Of a DNA stretch of 60,698 nt, positions 39,516-48,307 are shown in pieces. This stretch comes from G963666945 sp963666945. Its GTDB lineage: Bacteria; Bacteroidota; Bacteroidia; Bacteroidales; Marinifilaceae. The notes beneath the pieces are model-generated. The model had not been told where the DNA came from and ran no database searches. It saw nothing but the letters and a program-made list of their open reading frames with translations. The position numbers and the translations under genes are program-made. Position 1 is the first letter of the stretch. The number at the start of each line of letters is the position of its first letter. Location of the stretch: the NCBI GenBank assembly GCA_963666945.2, contig CAXXRT010000056.1:1-60698 (forward strand). Direction: 5' to 3'.

Positions 39516-40464
39516 TTAGTTTCTACCTGATTTAAAAAGTAACTCTTTCTCCTCTTTAGAAAGGCTTTCGTAACCTGACTTGGAGATTTTATCGAGTATC
39601 TTGTTTATTCTCTCCTGCTCATCCTTTTTCCTGGCATTGTACTGACGGTCGTCCATTGCCGGAGCAGAAGAATTACCGTATTTAACCTTCATCTTTGGTC
39701 TTTTCCCATGCTTGAAAATATTGCCTATCCTGGTTGTTAATGCAACAAAGAAAGCAGCAATATCATGACCTTTTTTAAAGTTAACAGCATAAAGATAGCC
39801 GTAAAGTGCTCCTCCCAGGTGGGCAATATGTCCTCCTGCATTACCCGATGGAATGCTCAGTATATCTAACACTACGGAAAAGATCGCTATATGAATAATC
39901 TTGACAGGACCTATAAAAAAAAGATACACCCTGTAGTTGGGCCTGTAAAAGGCTACCGCAAAAACTATAGCCATGACTGAAGCAGAGGCTCCAATGGCAA
40001 TGGCCGAATATTTTGCATCTGCAAACACGGGGAAAATATTATATGAGAGAATAAAAAAATGCCGCTCCGGTCAGTCCTCCCAGTATATAAACGGCCACCA
40101 GCTTTGTGTTTCCTATAAATTCAAGGAACATCCTTCCAAACCAGAACAACCACAGCATATTAAAAAGAAGGTGCATGAAACCATAATGCAAAAACATATA
40201 GGATAATAACGACCACGGCTGGGATAAAATATTTGAGGTGCTCGATGGTACTGCAAAATAATTTACAAATATTAAATCCAGTTCATCAACATTTACCAGC
40301 CATCCCAGCACAGAAAGTACCTTAACCAACAGATATACTCCTATATTGACATATATAAGCTTAGTCAGGCTGGTCCCGTTACGGAAAGATTGTTTTATTC
40401 CCTCCCATATGCCCTGCCTCTGATTAAAGCCTCCACCAAAGCCATATTGATTATTATACACCAT
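39516..40464 (-). pseudogene. Rhomboid family intramembrane serine protease, one frameshift
   Basis: Two frames join into one protein of about 315 residues if one T is removed from the T7 run (plus-strand A7 at 40053-40059), giving GAAFFILSYNIFPVFADAKY. Rhomboid features: HYGFMHLLFNMLWLFWFG, catalytic serine region IGASASVMAIV, and HIAHLGGALYGYLY with the catalytic histidine. The C-terminal tail (about 80 residues) is basic and soluble. It is adjacent to a second rhomboid, 3 bp away. Confidence 0.85.
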
Positions 40465-40466
40465 AT

Positions 40467-41288
40467 TTAATAAAATCGAGATCCGTATTTATTCCAGTAT
40501 TTTATTAACAGAAAGCCAAACAACATACCTCCCAGGTGTGCAAAGTGAGCAACATTATCTCCTGCCCCGCCTCTAATACCTAGGAAAAATTCCAGCACAC
40601 CGTATATCACTACAAAGTATTTAGCCCTTATTGGAATTGGAGGAAACAGCAACATTAACTGAGTATTAGGAAACAGCATACCAAAAGCAAGTAAAAGACC
40701 GAATACTGCACCCGATGCTCCCACTGTTGGTATATTTATTAAGTAATCTATGCTATCTCTAAAAATCCTTATACCTTGGTCTATATATGACGGTACATCA
40801 GGATTCTCCGCCCAATTATCAATAAATTCATAAACAAAAGGTTTTACGGGAATGCCATTTTCACTTATAAAACGTGCCAGCAAACCTGAATCCGGGGTAT
40901 TCTTAAATGCAGTAAAAGCCTCCTGCATGGAACTATAATCCAACCACATGACAAATGTATGCAGTGCAGCAGCACCAAGTCCACAGACCGCATAATACAA
41001 AAGAAACCTCTTTGGTCCCCATACCTGCTCCAATATACGCCCAAACATAAACAGAGCAAACATATTAAAAAACAGGTGTGTCAGTCCCCCATGCATGAAC
41101 ATGTGGGTAATATACTGCCATGGCCCAAAATACTCAGACTCAAAGAAGTGCAAGCCCAATAGATGTGCGGGTTCTATATTAAACATTTTTCCAATTAATC
41201 CACTCCCCAGAAAAAACAATACGTTTATGATTAAAAGATTTTTAACCACCGGAGGAATAGATGACATTGAAGATCTGAATGAATTCAT
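40467..41288 (-). CDS. Rhomboid family intramembrane serine protease
   Basis: 273 residues. The L1 loop has HMFMHGGLTHLFFNMFALFMFG (with the HxxxN type pair), catalytic S192 in GASGAVFGLLLAFG, and H251 in AHFAHLGGMLFG. An 80-residue extra-membrane insert lies between TM3 and TM4 (about 112-188), longer than in the bacterial GlpG-type enzymes. Full length. Tandem with the rhomboid at 39516-40464, and only 4 bp from the RicT-like gene. Confidence 0.9.
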   Translation of the reverse strand: MNSFRSSMSSIPPVVKNLLIINVLFFLGSGLIGKMFNIEPAHLLGLHFFESEYFGPWQYITHMFMHGGLTHLFFNMFALFMFGRILEQVWGPKRFLLYYAVCGLGAAALHTFVMWLDYSSMQEAFTAFKNTPDSGLLARFISENGIPVKPFVYEFIDNWAENPDVPSYIDQGIRIFRDSIDYLINIPTVGASGAVFGLLLAFGMLFPNTQLMLLFPPIPIRAKYFVVIYGVLEFFLGIRGGAGDNVAHFAHLGGMLFGFLLIKYWNKYGSRFY

Positions 41289-41291
41289 ACT

Positions 41292-42569
41292 TTATTGATT
41301 TTGATTGTTATCCCTCTTCTTCTTAACCTCCGCCCTCTTTCTGGGGCTTGGTCCGGAACCACTTTTTATGTCCTCGGTGCGTCTTTTCTCTACTTTATTA
41401 TTTTCTGCCTTCCCGCCCTGATTTACATTATTATCAGACATTGGCCTGGTATGTCTTTTGGCCCTTACTGTCCTGTTATGTCTTCTTCTCTGAGGTTTTT
41501 CGTCTTTCTCATCGAAACGATTCAGGCTATCCTGTCCCACAACATCGCTATATGTGGTTTCCGCCTGAACGGCTTCTCTTTCAAGAAGAGATTTATCAAC
41601 AATTTTACCTTTAGAATTTAGCTTTATTATCTCTTTAACCTTATCAACGGGGATATGAACAAATACTCCGTTGCCCTCCCTATCATATGAATACGACATG
41701 AGTCTCTTAAAGATATCTGTTTTTTGATGATACAGCATACCATCCGAAGTGTTTAAAGGTATAGCCGTAGAGGGGTAATCTTTCTGTGCATCCAAATAAC
41801 AATCAACTTCATAATTTAAACAACACTTTAATTTGCCGCACTGACCTGCAAGTTTCTGAGGATTAAGAGATATCTCCTGATAACGTGCAGCTGAAGTTGT
41901 TACTGAAACAAAATTTGTTATCCACCCGGAACAGCATAGCTTTCTACCACAAGGACCTATACCTCCTATTCTGCCGGCCTCCTGTCGGGCACCTATCTGC
42001 CTCATCTCTATTCTTATGCGGAAAGTCTCGGCAAGAATCTTGATGAGCTGACGGAAATCAACCCTTTCATCTGCAATATAATAAAATATAGCCTTAGTCT
42101 TATCTCCCTGATACTCAACGTCACCTATCTTCATATTAAGCCCTAAATCTGCAGTTATCTGCCTTGACTTAATCATGGTCTCGTGCTCCAGTTCTATTGC
42201 ACTCTGCCACTTCTCTATATCGTGAGGTTTTGCCTTTCTGTATACTTTCTTAAGTTCGGAATTTTTATCAACGTTAAGCTTTCTCATCTGTTCTAAGACA
42301 AGATCGCCCGTCAATGAAATAATTCCTATATCGTGACCCGGGTTAGCTTCAACGGCAACCACATCGCCGATTTTAAGATTTAATTTGGCATGATTATGAA
42401 AGAAGCCTTTCCTTGTATTCTTGAATCTTATCTCAACAATTTCAGGACATACTTTACTTTCCGGTACATCACTCAACCAGTCAAAGACGTGTAATTTTCC
42501 AGTTATTAATCTGTGATCTGATATTTTGACTACCGGGCGTTTATTTTCTTTATTATTTTGATCTGTCAT
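41292..42569 (-). CDS. PSP1 domain protein (RicT/YaaT-like)
   Basis: 425 residues. The PSP1 core (about 50-270) includes DWLSDVP, FKNTRKGFFHN, ADERVDFRQLIKILAETFRIRIEMRQIG, and the cysteine motifs CGRKLCCSGW and CGKLKCCLNYE, which in RicT help bind Fe-S clusters. The tail from residue 330 is a basic, Lys/Arg/Asn-rich low-complexity extension (EKPQRRRHNRTV...), absent from short homologues. In Bacteroidota the gene commonly follows holB; its function there is not established. Confidence 0.85.
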   Translation of the reverse strand: MTDQNNKENKRPVVKISDHRLITGKLHVFDWLSDVPESKVCPEIVEIRFKNTRKGFFHNHAKLNLKIGDVVAVEANPGHDIGIISLTGDLVLEQMRKLNVDKNSELKKVYRKAKPHDIEKWQSAIELEHETMIKSRQITADLGLNMKIGDVEYQGDKTKAIFYYIADERVDFRQLIKILAETFRIRIEMRQIGARQEAGRIGGIGPCGRKLCCSGWITNFVSVTTSAARYQEISLNPQKLAGQCGKLKCCLNYEVDCYLDAQKDYPSTAIPLNTSDGMLYHQKTDIFKRLMSYSYDREGNGVFVHIPVDKVKEIIKLNSKGKIVDKSLLEREAVQAETTYSDVVGQDSLNRFDEKDEKPQRRRHNRTVRAKRHTRPMSDNNVNQGGKAENNKVEKRRTEDIKSGSGPSPRKRAEVKKKRDNNQNQ

Positions 42570-42641
42570 CCTTAATCTATTTGCTTATAATCTACAAATA
42601 TAATTAAAAGATGCAATAATTATTGTATTTATTTAAAGCGA

Positions 42642-43766
42642 TTATGGTCTTATTAGTTTAACCAACTTCAATCCCATGTCAAGAAAAACTATTTTAGCAT
42701 TGCCATTGCGGGAAATATCTGCATGTGACCTTTCCAGTTCAGAATAAATGTTAAGAACATTTGCTTCATTAATATAAGGTGAGAAATTTTGGGAAAAGGA
42801 CTTCTCTTCGTCAGACATATATACCAATTCCGACCTGTCTATATTCATTATGAAATTCTCCCTTATCATTTTAAGGGCATATAAAAGAAAGCTTTTTTGC
42901 CTTTCTCTGCCAAGAGCCGACAATTCTTTACTCCATTCTATGATTTCAAGCACCTTCCTGCTCCAGCAGTGACGCATAATGGTCTTAAAGGCCTCCAGAT
43001 TCTGCAGATCCTGTTCCGTAGTCTCTACCAGCGAACAGGCCTTTGACCAGCTCCCGGATGCCAGTCGTGCCAATGTTCCTGCCTTTGCCGGTTCAATGGC
43101 ATATTTCTTCACCAAGGATAGGGACAGGGTATCTGTATCTATTCGCGGAATCTTTATTCTCTGGGTTCTTGAAAGAATTGTTTTTATTATGCTGTCGGGA
43201 TTATCGGATACTAAAAGAAAAACTGTCCTGGATGGCGGTTCCTCAATCATCTTCAACAGCTTATTGGCACATTGTATATTCATCTTCTCTGGCTGCCAGA
43301 TAATCATTATCTTATATTCCGACTCGTAGGTCTTAAAGTTAAGCTTGTGGATTATCTTTTCGCTCTCACTCACATAAATCATTCCCTGGGAATTCTCTGC
43401 TCCAAGACAGGAATACCACTCATTAAGATCGAAATAAGGGTTATCGAGGACCTTCCCCCTCCACTGATCGAGATAATCGTCACTGACAGGGTTCTTTAGA
43501 TTTCCCGATTTAACAACCGGAAAAACAAAATGTAAATCGGGATGTATTAGTTTTTGATATTTTTTACACGATGGACATTCTCCACAAGAATCGTTACCCT
43601 GCCTGTTGGTACATGAAATATACTGAGCAAAGGCAATAGCCAAAGCCAGCTTCCCGGTTCCTTGTTCCCCGGTAAACAACTGAGCGTGACTAATACGATT
43701 GTTGTTAACGGCAGTCAGAAGGGTATCTCTGACTGCCTCTTGTCCTATAATGTCTTTAAATTGCAT
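42642..43766 (-). CDS. holB: DNA polymerase III delta' subunit
   Basis: Clamp-loader subunit. I place the start at the ATG at 43766 (MQFKDIIGQE). Upstream in-frame codons overlap aspS by far more. 374 residues: Walker-A-like GEQGTGKL (33-40), a zinc-type cysteine cluster (CTNRQGNDSCGECPSC, about 51-66), SEKIIHKLNF and ANKLLKMIEEPPSRTVFLLVS, and the SRC-like LSRTQRI. It overlaps the aspS stop by 11 nt, so the two genes are coupled. Confidence 0.9.
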   Translation of the reverse strand: MQFKDIIGQEAVRDTLLTAVNNNRISHAQLFTGEQGTGKLALAIAFAQYISCTNRQGNDSCGECPSCKKYQKLIHPDLHFVFPVVKSGNLKNPVSDDYLDQWRGKVLDNPYFDLNEWYSCLGAENSQGMIYVSESEKIIHKLNFKTYESEYKIMIIWQPEKMNIQCANKLLKMIEEPPSRTVFLLVSDNPDSIIKTILSRTQRIKIPRIDTDTLSLSLVKKYAIEPAKAGTLARLASGSWSKACSLVETTEQDLQNLEAFKTIMRHCWSRKVLEIIEWSKELSALGRERQKSFLLYALKMIRENFIMNIDRSELVYMSDEEKSFSQNFSPYINEANVLNIYSELERSHADISRNGNAKIVFLDMGLKLVKLIRP

Positions 43767-45513
43767 CAATATCTTTTTGCTGCAAGAATAGTTCATCTAA
43801 TTGCTCCACTGCAACAGGTGATGGAGAATCAATCATTACGTCCCTGCCTGAATTGTTCTTAGGGAATGCAATAACGTCCCTTATAGTATCCAGACCGGCA
43901 AACATAGAAACAAGTCTGTCGAAACCTAAAGCGATACCGCCATGAGGAGGTGCTCCATATTTGAATGCATTCATTAGGAATCCGAACTGGGCTTCTGCTT
44001 CCTCTTTAGTAAATCCTAAGCAATCGAACATCTTGGCCTGAAGAGCAGAATCAAATATTCTGATAGAACCTCCACCGATTTCAACACCGTTAATTACTAT
44101 ATCGTAGGCATTGGCTCTAACTTTTCCGGGATCTGTCTCAAGTAAATCAAAATCTTCCTTCTTGGGAGATGTAAATGGGTGGTGCATTGCATGGAAACGC
44201 TCTCCCTCCTCATCCCATTCCAGCAATGGAAAATCAACAACCCATAATGGCTTGAATACATTCTTATTTCTAAGTCCCAGCTGGTTACCCATCTCAAGAC
44301 GTAATTCACAAAGCTGTTCCTGAGTGGTTCTCTTTTCTCCCACAAGAATCAAAATAAGATCTCCCGGCTTGGCATTACATGCCTCAGCCCACTTATTAAG
44401 ATCTTCCTGAGAATAGAACTTATCAACAGATGACTTCAATGAACCATCCTCGTTATATCTTACATAAACAAGACCTTTAGCGCCTACCTGAGGACGCTTA
44501 ACAAAGTCTGTTAGTGCATCTAATTGTTTACGTGTATAAGAAGCACATCCAGGAGCGCAAATAGCCCCTATGTATTCCGCCTCTTCAAAGACCTTAAAGT
44601 CATTTCCCTTGGCAACAACGGAAAGATCGACAAACTCCATACCGAATCTGATATCCGGCTTGTCCGATCCGTAAAGATCCATTGCCTGGGAATATGGCAT
44701 TCTTGGGAAATCACCAAGCTCCACTCCTTTTATTTCCTTGAATAGATGCTTGATCATAGCCTCAAAGTTTGTAAGCACATCTTCCTGCTCCACAAAAGAC
44801 ATCTCACAGTCTATCTGAGTAAACTCAGGCTGACGGTCTGCCCTTAAATCCTCGTCCCTGAAACATTTAACTATCTGATAGTAACGGTCGAAACCCGAAA
44901 CCATAAGTAGCTGCTTGAACACCTGAGGCGACTGTGGTAACGCATAGAAAGAACCAGGATTCATACGCGATGGTACGATAAAGTCTCTTGCTCCCTCTGG
45001 AGTAGATTTTATCAACACAGGAGTCTCAACTTCGATGAACTGCTGTGCATCAAGGAAATTTCTGATGTTATGGGCTATTTTATGACGTAGTTCAAGATTA
45101 GAACGCACAGTATTTCTTCTTAAATCAAGATATCTGTATTTCATTCTAAGCTCATCACCACCATCAGTATCATCTTCTATGGTAAAAGGAGGTAACTGAG
45201 ATTCGTTAAGAATATTTATATTATCAACGTCAATCTCTACATCTCCCGTAGGTATTTTATTGTTTTTACTTGCTCTTTCTATAACCAGTCCGGAAACCTG
45301 AATAACAAATTCACGCCCCAGGTCATCAACCATTTTCTTTAATTCATCAGATGAATTTTCATTGATAACCAATTGTGTAATACCGTATCTGTCACGTAAA
45401 TCCACAAAAGTCATTCCACCCAGGTTTCTCACTTTCTGAACCCATCCACTTAGGGTAACCCTCTCATTTATGTTCTTTGCTCTTAATTCTCCGCAAGTAT
45501 GTGTTCTATACAT
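43756..45513 (-). CDS. aspS: Aspartyl-tRNA synthetase
   Basis: 585 residues. N-terminal OB anticodon domain (LSGWVQKVRNLGG, 19-31), class II motif 2 (KCFRDEDLRADRQPEFTQ), the bacterial GAD insertion (about 280-420), and motif 3 GGIALGFDRLVSMFAG near the C-terminus. The bacterial-type insertion and length show the discriminating form. Whether it is Asp-only cannot be fixed without checking gatCAB in the genome. Confidence 0.96.
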   Translation of the reverse strand: MYRTHTCGELRAKNINERVTLSGWVQKVRNLGGMTFVDLRDRYGITQLVINENSSDELKKMVDDLGREFVIQVSGLVIERASKNNKIPTGDVEIDVDNINILNESQLPPFTIEDDTDGGDELRMKYRYLDLRRNTVRSNLELRHKIAHNIRNFLDAQQFIEVETPVLIKSTPEGARDFIVPSRMNPGSFYALPQSPQVFKQLLMVSGFDRYYQIVKCFRDEDLRADRQPEFTQIDCEMSFVEQEDVLTNFEAMIKHLFKEIKGVELGDFPRMPYSQAMDLYGSDKPDIRFGMEFVDLSVVAKGNDFKVFEEAEYIGAICAPGCASYTRKQLDALTDFVKRPQVGAKGLVYVRYNEDGSLKSSVDKFYSQEDLNKWAEACNAKPGDLILILVGEKRTTQEQLCELRLEMGNQLGLRNKNVFKPLWVVDFPLLEWDEEGERFHAMHHPFTSPKKEDFDLLETDPGKVRANAYDIVINGVEIGGGSIRIFDSALQAKMFDCLGFTKEEAEAQFGFLMNAFKYGAPPHGGIALGFDRLVSMFAGLDTIRDVIAFPKNNSGRDVMIDSPSPVAVEQLDELFLQQKDIDAI

Positions 45514-45588
45514 TTTAATTTTATTTTAAAGTGCCGTGCGAAAATACTAAGATTTTTTGAATAATTTTTATTTTTAAGCTATTAACGA

Positions 45589-45596
45589 TATCTTTG
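45589..45596 (+). promoter_or_regulatory. Putative -7 box for the cvpA gene
   Basis: TATCTTTG matches TAnnTTTG, 22 bp before the ATG at 45618. It makes the upstream TTG at 45594 unlikely as a start, because that codon lies inside the promoter. Confidence 0.6.
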
Positions 45597-45617
45597 AGCC
45601 AAATTAATTACCACAAA

Positions 45618-46139
45618 ATGAATTACATCGACATCTTAATCCTGCTACCCCTGTTATGGGCTGTATATAAAGGATTCACAAAGGGATTTATCATAGAAGT
45701 GTCGTCGCTTATAGCCTTGATACTGGGGATCTTTCTGGCCATAAATTTTTCTGATGTAACCAAAGATATACTCACAAACAACCTTGACATACATTCAAGA
45801 TATATGAGTTATATCGCCTTTGGTATAACCTTCATATTAGTGGTTATTGCTGTTAACCTTATAGGAAAACTTATCTCAAAGCTGGTTCATGCCATAGCAC
45901 TTGGTTTTATCAACCGGTTGCTTGGCTCCGCATTCAGTCTGGCTAAATGTCTTATTATTATCTGCGTTATTATATCTATCTTTGAATCTTTCGACAAGAA
46001 ATTTCATATGGCCAAAAGCAAACATAAACAAGAGAGTATACTTTACTACCCTATTTATGACTTTGGCTTAAGTATTTATAGGGGATTCGATCTGGAAGAT
46101 CTGACAAATGATATAAGTAATAAGACAAAAAAAATATAG
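45618..46139 (+). CDS. cvpA: CvpA family membrane protein
   Basis: 173 residues from the ATG at 45618. Four hydrophobic segments (YIDILILLPLLWAVYKGFTK start, then ALILGIFLAINF, YMSYIAFGITFILVVIAVNL, and SLAKCLIIICVIISIF), with the glycines of the CvpA family (KGFTKGFIIE, GFINRLLGSAFSLAK). Original role was colicin V production; the real function is uncertain. It is 19 bp upstream of tyrS, probably co-transcribed. Confidence 0.88.
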   Translation: MNYIDILILLPLLWAVYKGFTKGFIIEVSSLIALILGIFLAINFSDVTKDILTNNLDIHSRYMSYIAFGITFILVVIAVNLIGKLISKLVHAIALGFINRLLGSAFSLAKCLIIICVIISIFESFDKKFHMAKSKHKQESILYYPIYDFGLSIYRGFDLEDLTNDISNKTKKI

Positions 46140-46158
46140 ACATATAATTAGTGGAATT

Positions 46159-47451
46159 ATGGATTTTGTAGAAGAATTAAAATGGAGAGGCATGATCCAC
46201 GATATCATGCCGGGTACAGAGGAACAGATAAAGAAAGAACTTACTACGGCATATGTGGGGATCGACCCTACAGCGGATTCATTACACATAGGACATCTTG
46301 TTTCTGTGATGATGATGAAACATTTCCAGTTAAGCGGACATAAACCTATCTTCGTAATAGGTGGAGCTACTGGAATGATAGGTGACCCATCGGGGAAATC
46401 AGAAGAAAGAAATCTTCTGACTGAATCTACTATCCGTCACAATCAGGAAGCTATTAAAGCACAACTGGAGAAATTTATCGATTTTACTTCAGGTTCTGAT
46501 AATGCTGCAATGATGGTAAACAATTACGACTGGATGAAGAATTTCTCTTTCCTTGAATTCATCCGTGACATCGGTAAACACATAACAGTAAACTACATGA
46601 TGTCGAAAGATTCTGTAAAAAAACGATTTAGCGCAGAGTCAAAAGTGGGGATGTCTTTTACTGAGTTTACATATCAGCTTGTACAGGGATACGATTTCCT
46701 TCATCTTTACCGCACTTACAACTGTATGCTTCAGATGGGCGGATCGGATCAGTGGGGTAATATCACTACAGGTACAGAGCTAATAAGACGTAAGGATAGC
46801 GGACAGGCTTTTGCCCTTACGTGGCCTCTTATGACTAAGTCTGACGGTAAGAAATTCGGAAAGACTGAATCGGGTAATATATGGCTTGATCCAAAACGTA
46901 CTTCTCCTTATAAATTCTACCAGTTCTGGCTAAATACAACAGATGATGATGCTGCTAAATACATTAAGATATTTACAATTCTTCCTCCTGCTGAAATCGA
47001 CGCTCTTATAGCAGAACACCAGAAAGAGCCTCATATGCGTAAGCTCCAGAAAGTTCTTGCCAAAGAGGTTACATGTCTTATTCACTCGGAAGAGGCTTAT
47101 GAGTCGGCTCTTGAGGCTTCAGACATTCTTTTCGGCAAAGCTACAGAAGAAAGTCTGCGTAAGCTTGACGAGGATACATTCCTTTCTGTTTTTGAGGGCG
47201 TACCCCAATACGAGGTTGAGGCTGCCGAGATGGAAAAAGGCATTCATATCGTTGATTTGCTGGCTGAAAAAACATGTATAATGCCTTCCAAAGGTGAAGC
47301 AAGAAGATCCCTGAAAGGTAATGCAATAAGCATAAATAAGGTTAAGATAGAAGACCAGGAACTTATTATTAACAACACTCATCTTATTGGAGACAAGTAT
47401 ATACTTGTTCAAAAAGGTAAGAAAAACTACTATCTGGTTATCAAAAAATAA
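46159..47451 (+). CDS. tyrS: Tyrosyl-tRNA synthetase
   Basis: 430 residues. HIGH motif at 43-46 (DSLHIGHL), ATGMIGDPSGKSEER, QMGGSDQWGNIT for tyrosine, the class I KFGKT signature, and a C-terminal S4-type RNA domain (about 360-425) with SKGEARRSLKGNAISINKVKI. The TyrRS1-type long form. Its stop is 8 bp before a perfect 14-bp inverted repeat. Confidence 0.97.
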   Translation: MDFVEELKWRGMIHDIMPGTEEQIKKELTTAYVGIDPTADSLHIGHLVSVMMMKHFQLSGHKPIFVIGGATGMIGDPSGKSEERNLLTESTIRHNQEAIKAQLEKFIDFTSGSDNAAMMVNNYDWMKNFSFLEFIRDIGKHITVNYMMSKDSVKKRFSAESKVGMSFTEFTYQLVQGYDFLHLYRTYNCMLQMGGSDQWGNITTGTELIRRKDSGQAFALTWPLMTKSDGKKFGKTESGNIWLDPKRTSPYKFYQFWLNTTDDDAAKYIKIFTILPPAEIDALIAEHQKEPHMRKLQKVLAKEVTCLIHSEEAYESALEASDILFGKATEESLRKLDEDTFLSVFEGVPQYEVEAAEMEKGIHIVDLLAEKTCIMPSKGEARRSLKGNAISINKVKIEDQELIINNTHLIGDKYILVQKGKKNYYLVIKK

Positions 47452-47459
47452 AAAAATAT

Positions 47460-47497
47460 AGTAACTTTGATACTAACGCAAGCGTATCAAAGTTACT
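47460..47497. repeat. 14-bp inverted repeat with -7-like boxes on both strands
   Basis: AGTAACTTTGATAC and GTATCAAAGTTACT flank a 10-nt loop (TAACGCAAGC). Each arm contains TAACTTTG, which fits TAnnTTTG read outward or inward. No T-tract on the plus strand follows, so it may be part of the tyrS 3' end, or an operator for the lipoprotein gene 22 bp downstream. Confidence 0.6.
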
Positions 47498-47518
47498 ACT
47501 TAACCTAAATGATGACCT

Positions 47519-48010
47519 ATGATAAAACTACCAACCATCGCCATACTGTTCTCTCTTTTTATTATTTCCTGCGGAGGAGGCGACGATCCCGACACTGTTC
47601 CACCAACTATAAACGTAATATCTCCCGCTGAAAACGACACTATTTTTGGCGGAAACAATATTGAACTGAATATTGAGATAACCGACAACAGGTATATTGA
47701 TCCTGCTACTCCCAAGGCTGTTATTAATATGTTATCTACAATAAAGAAGGTAAATGAAGACTTACTGAATCCATGGACTATCAGCAACAAAGATGCCACT
47801 ATAAATATAACCAAGACCACAAAAACAACAGAAGGGTATTATAAATACAATGTTACTGTTAGCATTCCTACAAAAAACGAAAACGAGGAGTATGCCAACC
47901 CCGGAATATACGAACTTAACGTATGGGATGTGACAGACAAAGGGGGCAATACAATTATAAGAGCAGATGGTCCCAAGGTAAAATTCATCATTAAGTTCCC
48001 TCCTTTATAA
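47519..48010 (+). CDS. Lipoprotein, possibly DUF4625-like
   Basis: 163 residues. The lipobox is IISC (Cys18) after the short signal MIKLPTIAILFSLF, then GGGDDPDTVPP, an acidic surface-exposure-type spacer. The remainder is one beta-rich domain: PTINVISPAENDTIFGGNNIEL and YNVTVSIP and GIYELNVWDVTDKGGNT, compatible with an Ig-like or DUF4625 fold. Family name is tentative. No neighbour suggests a function; it is convergent with the S46 gene. Confidence 0.7.
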   Translation: MIKLPTIAILFSLFIISCGGGDDPDTVPPTINVISPAENDTIFGGNNIELNIEITDNRYIDPATPKAVINMLSTIKKVNEDLLNPWTISNKDATINITKTTKTTEGYYKYNVTVSIPTKNENEEYANPGIYELNVWDVTDKGGNTIIRADGPKVKFIIKFPPL

Positions 48011-48307
48011 AATAAAGCGGAAGTTTTAACTATGTACTTTTTTATTTAAAAAGACTGAATTGCTGCTGCTAAAATATTAATAACTTAGCGTAGAAGGACA
48101 TAAAACAGGAGGACAGATATTGCATTATAACCATTATCCATTATAGTGCAAATAGATATATTATCTGGTGATTGTCGTTATTACTATTGATATTGGATAA
48201 CTAGAAGAGGCTTTGTTCAAATAAAAAAATAGAAATTGCTTACAAAAAAACTGGAGGATATCTGACATTTCAGATATCCTCCAATTTATATATTTTTTAT
48301 TGTAAAA
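48011..48307. other. Gap between convergent genes with an interrupted palindrome
   Basis: TTGCATTATAA (48120-48130) and TTATAGTGCAA (48141-48151) are 11-bp arms with one T-G mismatch around a 10-bp spacer. The S46 terminator lies at 48244-48282. No gene. Confidence 0.65.
48244..48282 (-). terminator. Terminator of the S46 peptidase gene
   Basis: GGAGGATATCTGA / TCAGATATCCTCC, loop AATG, followed by T7 on the minus strand (A7 at 48244-48250). Confidence 0.92.

Noticed and set aside
43767..43796. Upstream start of holB at 43796
   Set aside because: It extends farther into aspS and lacks family similarity; the ATG at 43766 begins MQFKDIIGQE.
45594..45617. TTG start of cvpA at 45594
   Set aside because: It falls inside the TATCTTTG promoter box; the ATG at 45618 starts the family sequence.
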